Shown piece after piece: positions 5,829 to 7,125 of a DNA stretch of 7,125 nucleotides. A program made the position numbers and the translations under genes. Each line of letters starts with the position of its first letter. Positions within the stretch are counted from its first letter, which is position 1. The DNA is from Solirubrobacterales bacterium (GTDB lineage: Bacteria > Actinomycetota > Thermoleophilia > Solirubrobacterales > Solirubrobacteraceae): assembly GCA_013695395.1 (NCBI GenBank), contig JACDAP010000446.1:1-7125 (forward strand), read 5' to 3'. The notes beneath the pieces were generated by a model, which worked only from the letters and a program-made list of their open reading frames with translations, made no database searches and was not told where the DNA came from.

Positions 5829-6617
5829 GTGGAGACCAACGTCAAGGCGATCGAGCTGAAGGACCTGTGGCGACGCTACAAGTCGTCCGGGGACGAGCGG
5901 GCCCGCGAACGGCTCGTGGTGGCCTACTCGCCGCTCGTCAAGTACGTCTCGGGCCGCATGGCCTCCGGCCTGCCCGCACACGTCGACGAGGCCGACCTCA
6001 TCTCCTACGGGCTCGTGGGTCTGATCTCGGCGATCTCGCGCTTCGAGCCCGAGCGTGAGATCAAGTTCGAGACCTACGCGATCACGCGGATCAAGGGCGC
6101 GATCATCGACGAACTGCGCTCGCTCGACTGGGTGCCCCGCTCGGTCCGAGCGCGGGCGCGGGCGATCGAGAAGGCCAACGCCAAGCTCGAGCACCGGCTG
6201 CAGCGCGCGCCCAATGACGAGGAGATGGCCGTCGAGCTCGAGATGACGGTCCAGGAGTTCCAGGACGCCCTGCTGCAGATCTCGAACTCGACGATCGCCG
6301 CGCTCGACGAGCTCTGGACCGTGTCGGACGCGAGCGGGGACCAGACCTCGCTGCTCGACACCCTGCAGGACCCCGACGCACCCGATCCGGTCGCGGCGAT
6401 GGACCAGATCGACCTGAAGGACCGGATGGCCGATGCGATCGCGCGGCTGCCCGAGCGGGAGAAGCTCGTGATCGCCCTCTACTACTACGAGAACCTGACG
6501 CTGCGGGAGATCGGTGAGGTCCTCGGCGTCACCGAGTCGCGGATCTCCCAGTTGCACACCAAAGCGGTCCTGCGGCTGCGCGGACGGCTGAGCGACGAGG
6601 ACCGTCCGGACCGCTGA
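5829..6617 (+). CDS. whiG: RNA polymerase sigma factor of the WhiG/FliA (sigma-28) family
   Basis: A 262-residue alternative sigma factor that directs RNA polymerase to flagellar (FliA) or developmental (WhiG) promoters. Region 2 spans about 27-100: YSPLVKYVSGRM (33-44), the core-binding ADLISYGLVGLISAI (55-69), and the 2.3-2.4 DNA-melting segment FEPEREIKFETYAITRIKGA (72-91), followed by IIDELRSLDWVPRSVR (92-107), which is highly characteristic of WhiG/FliA. Region 3 covers about 108-160. Region 4 lies about 200-255, with the helix-turn-helix LTLREIGEVLGVTESRISQL (223-242). Region 1.1 is absent, as usual for the family. It starts at GTG 5829 behind GGAG and 15 bases after xer, so it is probably co-transcribed with it. 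No flagellar gene or anti-sigma gene (FlgM/RsiG type) is visible in the window, so motility and development cannot be told apart. Family call is firm. Confidence 0.95.
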   Translation: METNVKAIELKDLWRRYKSSGDERARERLVVAYSPLVKYVSGRMASGLPAHVDEADLISYGLVGLISAISRFEPEREIKFETYAITRIKGAIIDELRSLDWVPRSVRARARAIEKANAKLEHRLQRAPNDEEMAVELEMTVQEFQDALLQISNSTIAALDELWTVSDASGDQTSLLDTLQDPDAPDPVAAMDQIDLKDRMADAIARLPEREKLVIALYYYENLTLREIGEVLGVTESRISQLHTKAVLRLRGRLSDEDRPDR

Positions 6618-6632
6618 CCGGCGTCTTGCCGG
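6618..6632 (+). terminator. small GC hairpin after the sigma-factor gene; weak terminator candidate
   Basis: CCGGC (6618-6622) and GCCGG (6628-6632) form a perfect 5-bp stem with a 5-base loop immediately after the stop codon. The following bases (GCCCTTCT) are only slightly T-rich. It could attenuate read-through into the next gene; the evidence is weak. Confidence 0.3.
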
Positions 6633-6646
6633 GCCCTTCTCGGTGC

Positions 6647-6652
6647 TAGCCT
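6647..6652 (+). promoter_or_regulatory. candidate promoter -10 for the zinc-ribbon protein gene
   Basis: TAGCCT within GCTAGCCT ends 9 bases before GTG 6662, a leaderless distance. A weak -35-like TTGCCG (6626-6631) is present at a short 15-base spacing. There is no Shine-Dalgarno sequence before the GTG, which supports the leaderless reading. Confidence 0.5.
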
Positions 6653-6661
6653 CGCTGGCTC

Positions 6662-7125
6662 GTGAACCGCAAGTCGATCGCCACGAACGCACCGGTCGTC
6701 TCCTGCGACGTCTGTGGTCGCACGCTCCTACGGGGCGAGAACGCCGACGTGTTCCTGCACGCGGGTTCCCGGCGCACGGTCTGCGAGCTCTGCACCTCCC
6801 GGGCGATGCACGAAGGGTGGATCCGCGAGGGGCTCGAGGGTGCGATGCCCGGCCGGATGAGCGAGCGGGGAAGCGGTGCCCGCTCCCTGCTGCACCGGCT
6901 GCGCCACCGCCGGGAGGGCCGCGACGCCGCTGCTGAGCCCGCCCATGCGCTGGAACCCGTCTCCTACGATCACCCTCCGGGGGACGACTACTACTACGAG
7001 GACGAGGTGCCGGTCGCACCGGTCATCGTCGAGCCCGTGATGCCGGATCTGCCGGTCATGCCGGACGCCGTCCCGCCGCCCGCGGCCGCGGCGCCGCCGC
7101 CCGCCGAGGCGCCCGCGTCCAGGGG
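6662..7125 (+). CDS. zinc-ribbon protein with Pro/Ala-rich tail, cut by the right window edge
   Basis: Only 154 codons are visible and the frame stays open to the end. The N-terminus carries two CxxC pairs, Cys15/Cys18 in SCDVCGR and Cys41/Cys44 in VCELCTSR, spaced like a treble-clef or rubredoxin-type zinc ribbon. After MHEGWIREG (49-57) comes a basic stretch (about 64-87, many Arg and His), then an acidic patch DDYYYEDE (108-115) and a disordered Pro/Val/Ala/Met-rich tail (about 116-154). This looks like a small metal-binding head joined by a linker to a domain beyond the window. I recall similar CDVCGR...CELC proteins from Thermoleophilia but know no function; nucleic-acid or protein binding is a guess. 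The GTG start has no Shine-Dalgarno box and sits 9 bases after TAGCCT. It is on the same strand as whiG, 44 bases downstream, with its own candidate promoter. Confidence 0.78.
   Translation, partial: MNRKSIATNAPVVSCDVCGRTLLRGENADVFLHAGSRRTVCELCTSRAMHEGWIREGLEGAMPGRMSERGSGARSLLHRLRHRREGRDAAAEPAHALEPVSYDHPPGDDYYYEDEVPVAPVIVEPVMPDLPVMPDAVPPPAAAAPPPAEAPASR

Noticed and set aside
5652..7019. 455-codon minus-strand open frame across xer, the sigma factor and the zinc-ribbon gene
   Set aside because: It is antisense to three well-supported genes and has no recognisable motif; its length reflects the lack of stops in GC-rich DNA.

Overview
The window is a very GC-rich stretch of bacterial chromosome, with G or C at most third codon positions. 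Gene content points to a Gram-positive actinobacterium, and I suspect (not proven) the deep-branching class Thermoleophilia. The evidence is a WhiG-type sigma factor beside a Xer recombinase, a YkuD L,D-transpeptidase, an acyltransferase/SDR pair resembling the mycobacterial Rv0502/Rv0501 pair, and several start codons lying 7 to 12 bases behind a TANNNT -10 hexamer (leaderless style). No RNA genes, insertion sequences, CRISPR arrays or phage genes were seen. Coding density is close to total, and no gene-free stretch exceeds about 45 bases.

Layout. (1) 1-718, minus: an alpha/beta hydrolase whose C-terminus lies off the left edge. (2) 719-741: a 23-base divergent promoter region in which a single near-palindromic -10 element can be read in both directions. 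(3) 742-4599, plus: a compact four-gene run of HAD-type 5'-nucleotidase-like phosphatase, glycerolipid-type acyltransferase, atypical SDR/epimerase with an extra C-terminal helical domain, and membrane-anchored L,D-transpeptidase. The first three are separated by -1 and +1 bases and are almost certainly co-transcribed. The transpeptidase follows after 15 bases and may also have its own promoter. (4) 4596-4614: a palindrome that contains both convergent stop codons. (5) 4611-4898, minus: a 95-residue protein of unknown function. (6) 4863-6617, plus: a Xer tyrosine recombinase and a WhiG/FliA-family sigma factor, 15 bases apart. (7) 6662 to the right edge, plus: a CxxC...CxxC zinc-ribbon protein with a Pro/Ala-rich tail, cut by the window end.

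How the genes may work together. The 742-4599 run looks like a cell-envelope module: lipid acylation, a probably NAD(P)-binding but catalytically degenerate SDR, and 3-3 cross-linking of peptidoglycan. Its joint role is not established. The xer-whiG pair recalls the conserved actinobacterial neighbourhood around dprA, xerC, whiG and rpsB, linking chromosome-dimer resolution with a developmental or motility sigma factor. I found no complete unknown defence or mobile system. The points most worth a second look are the symmetric divergent promoter, the degenerate SDR with its partner genes, the missing conventional start where xer should begin, and the two uncharacterised small proteins.
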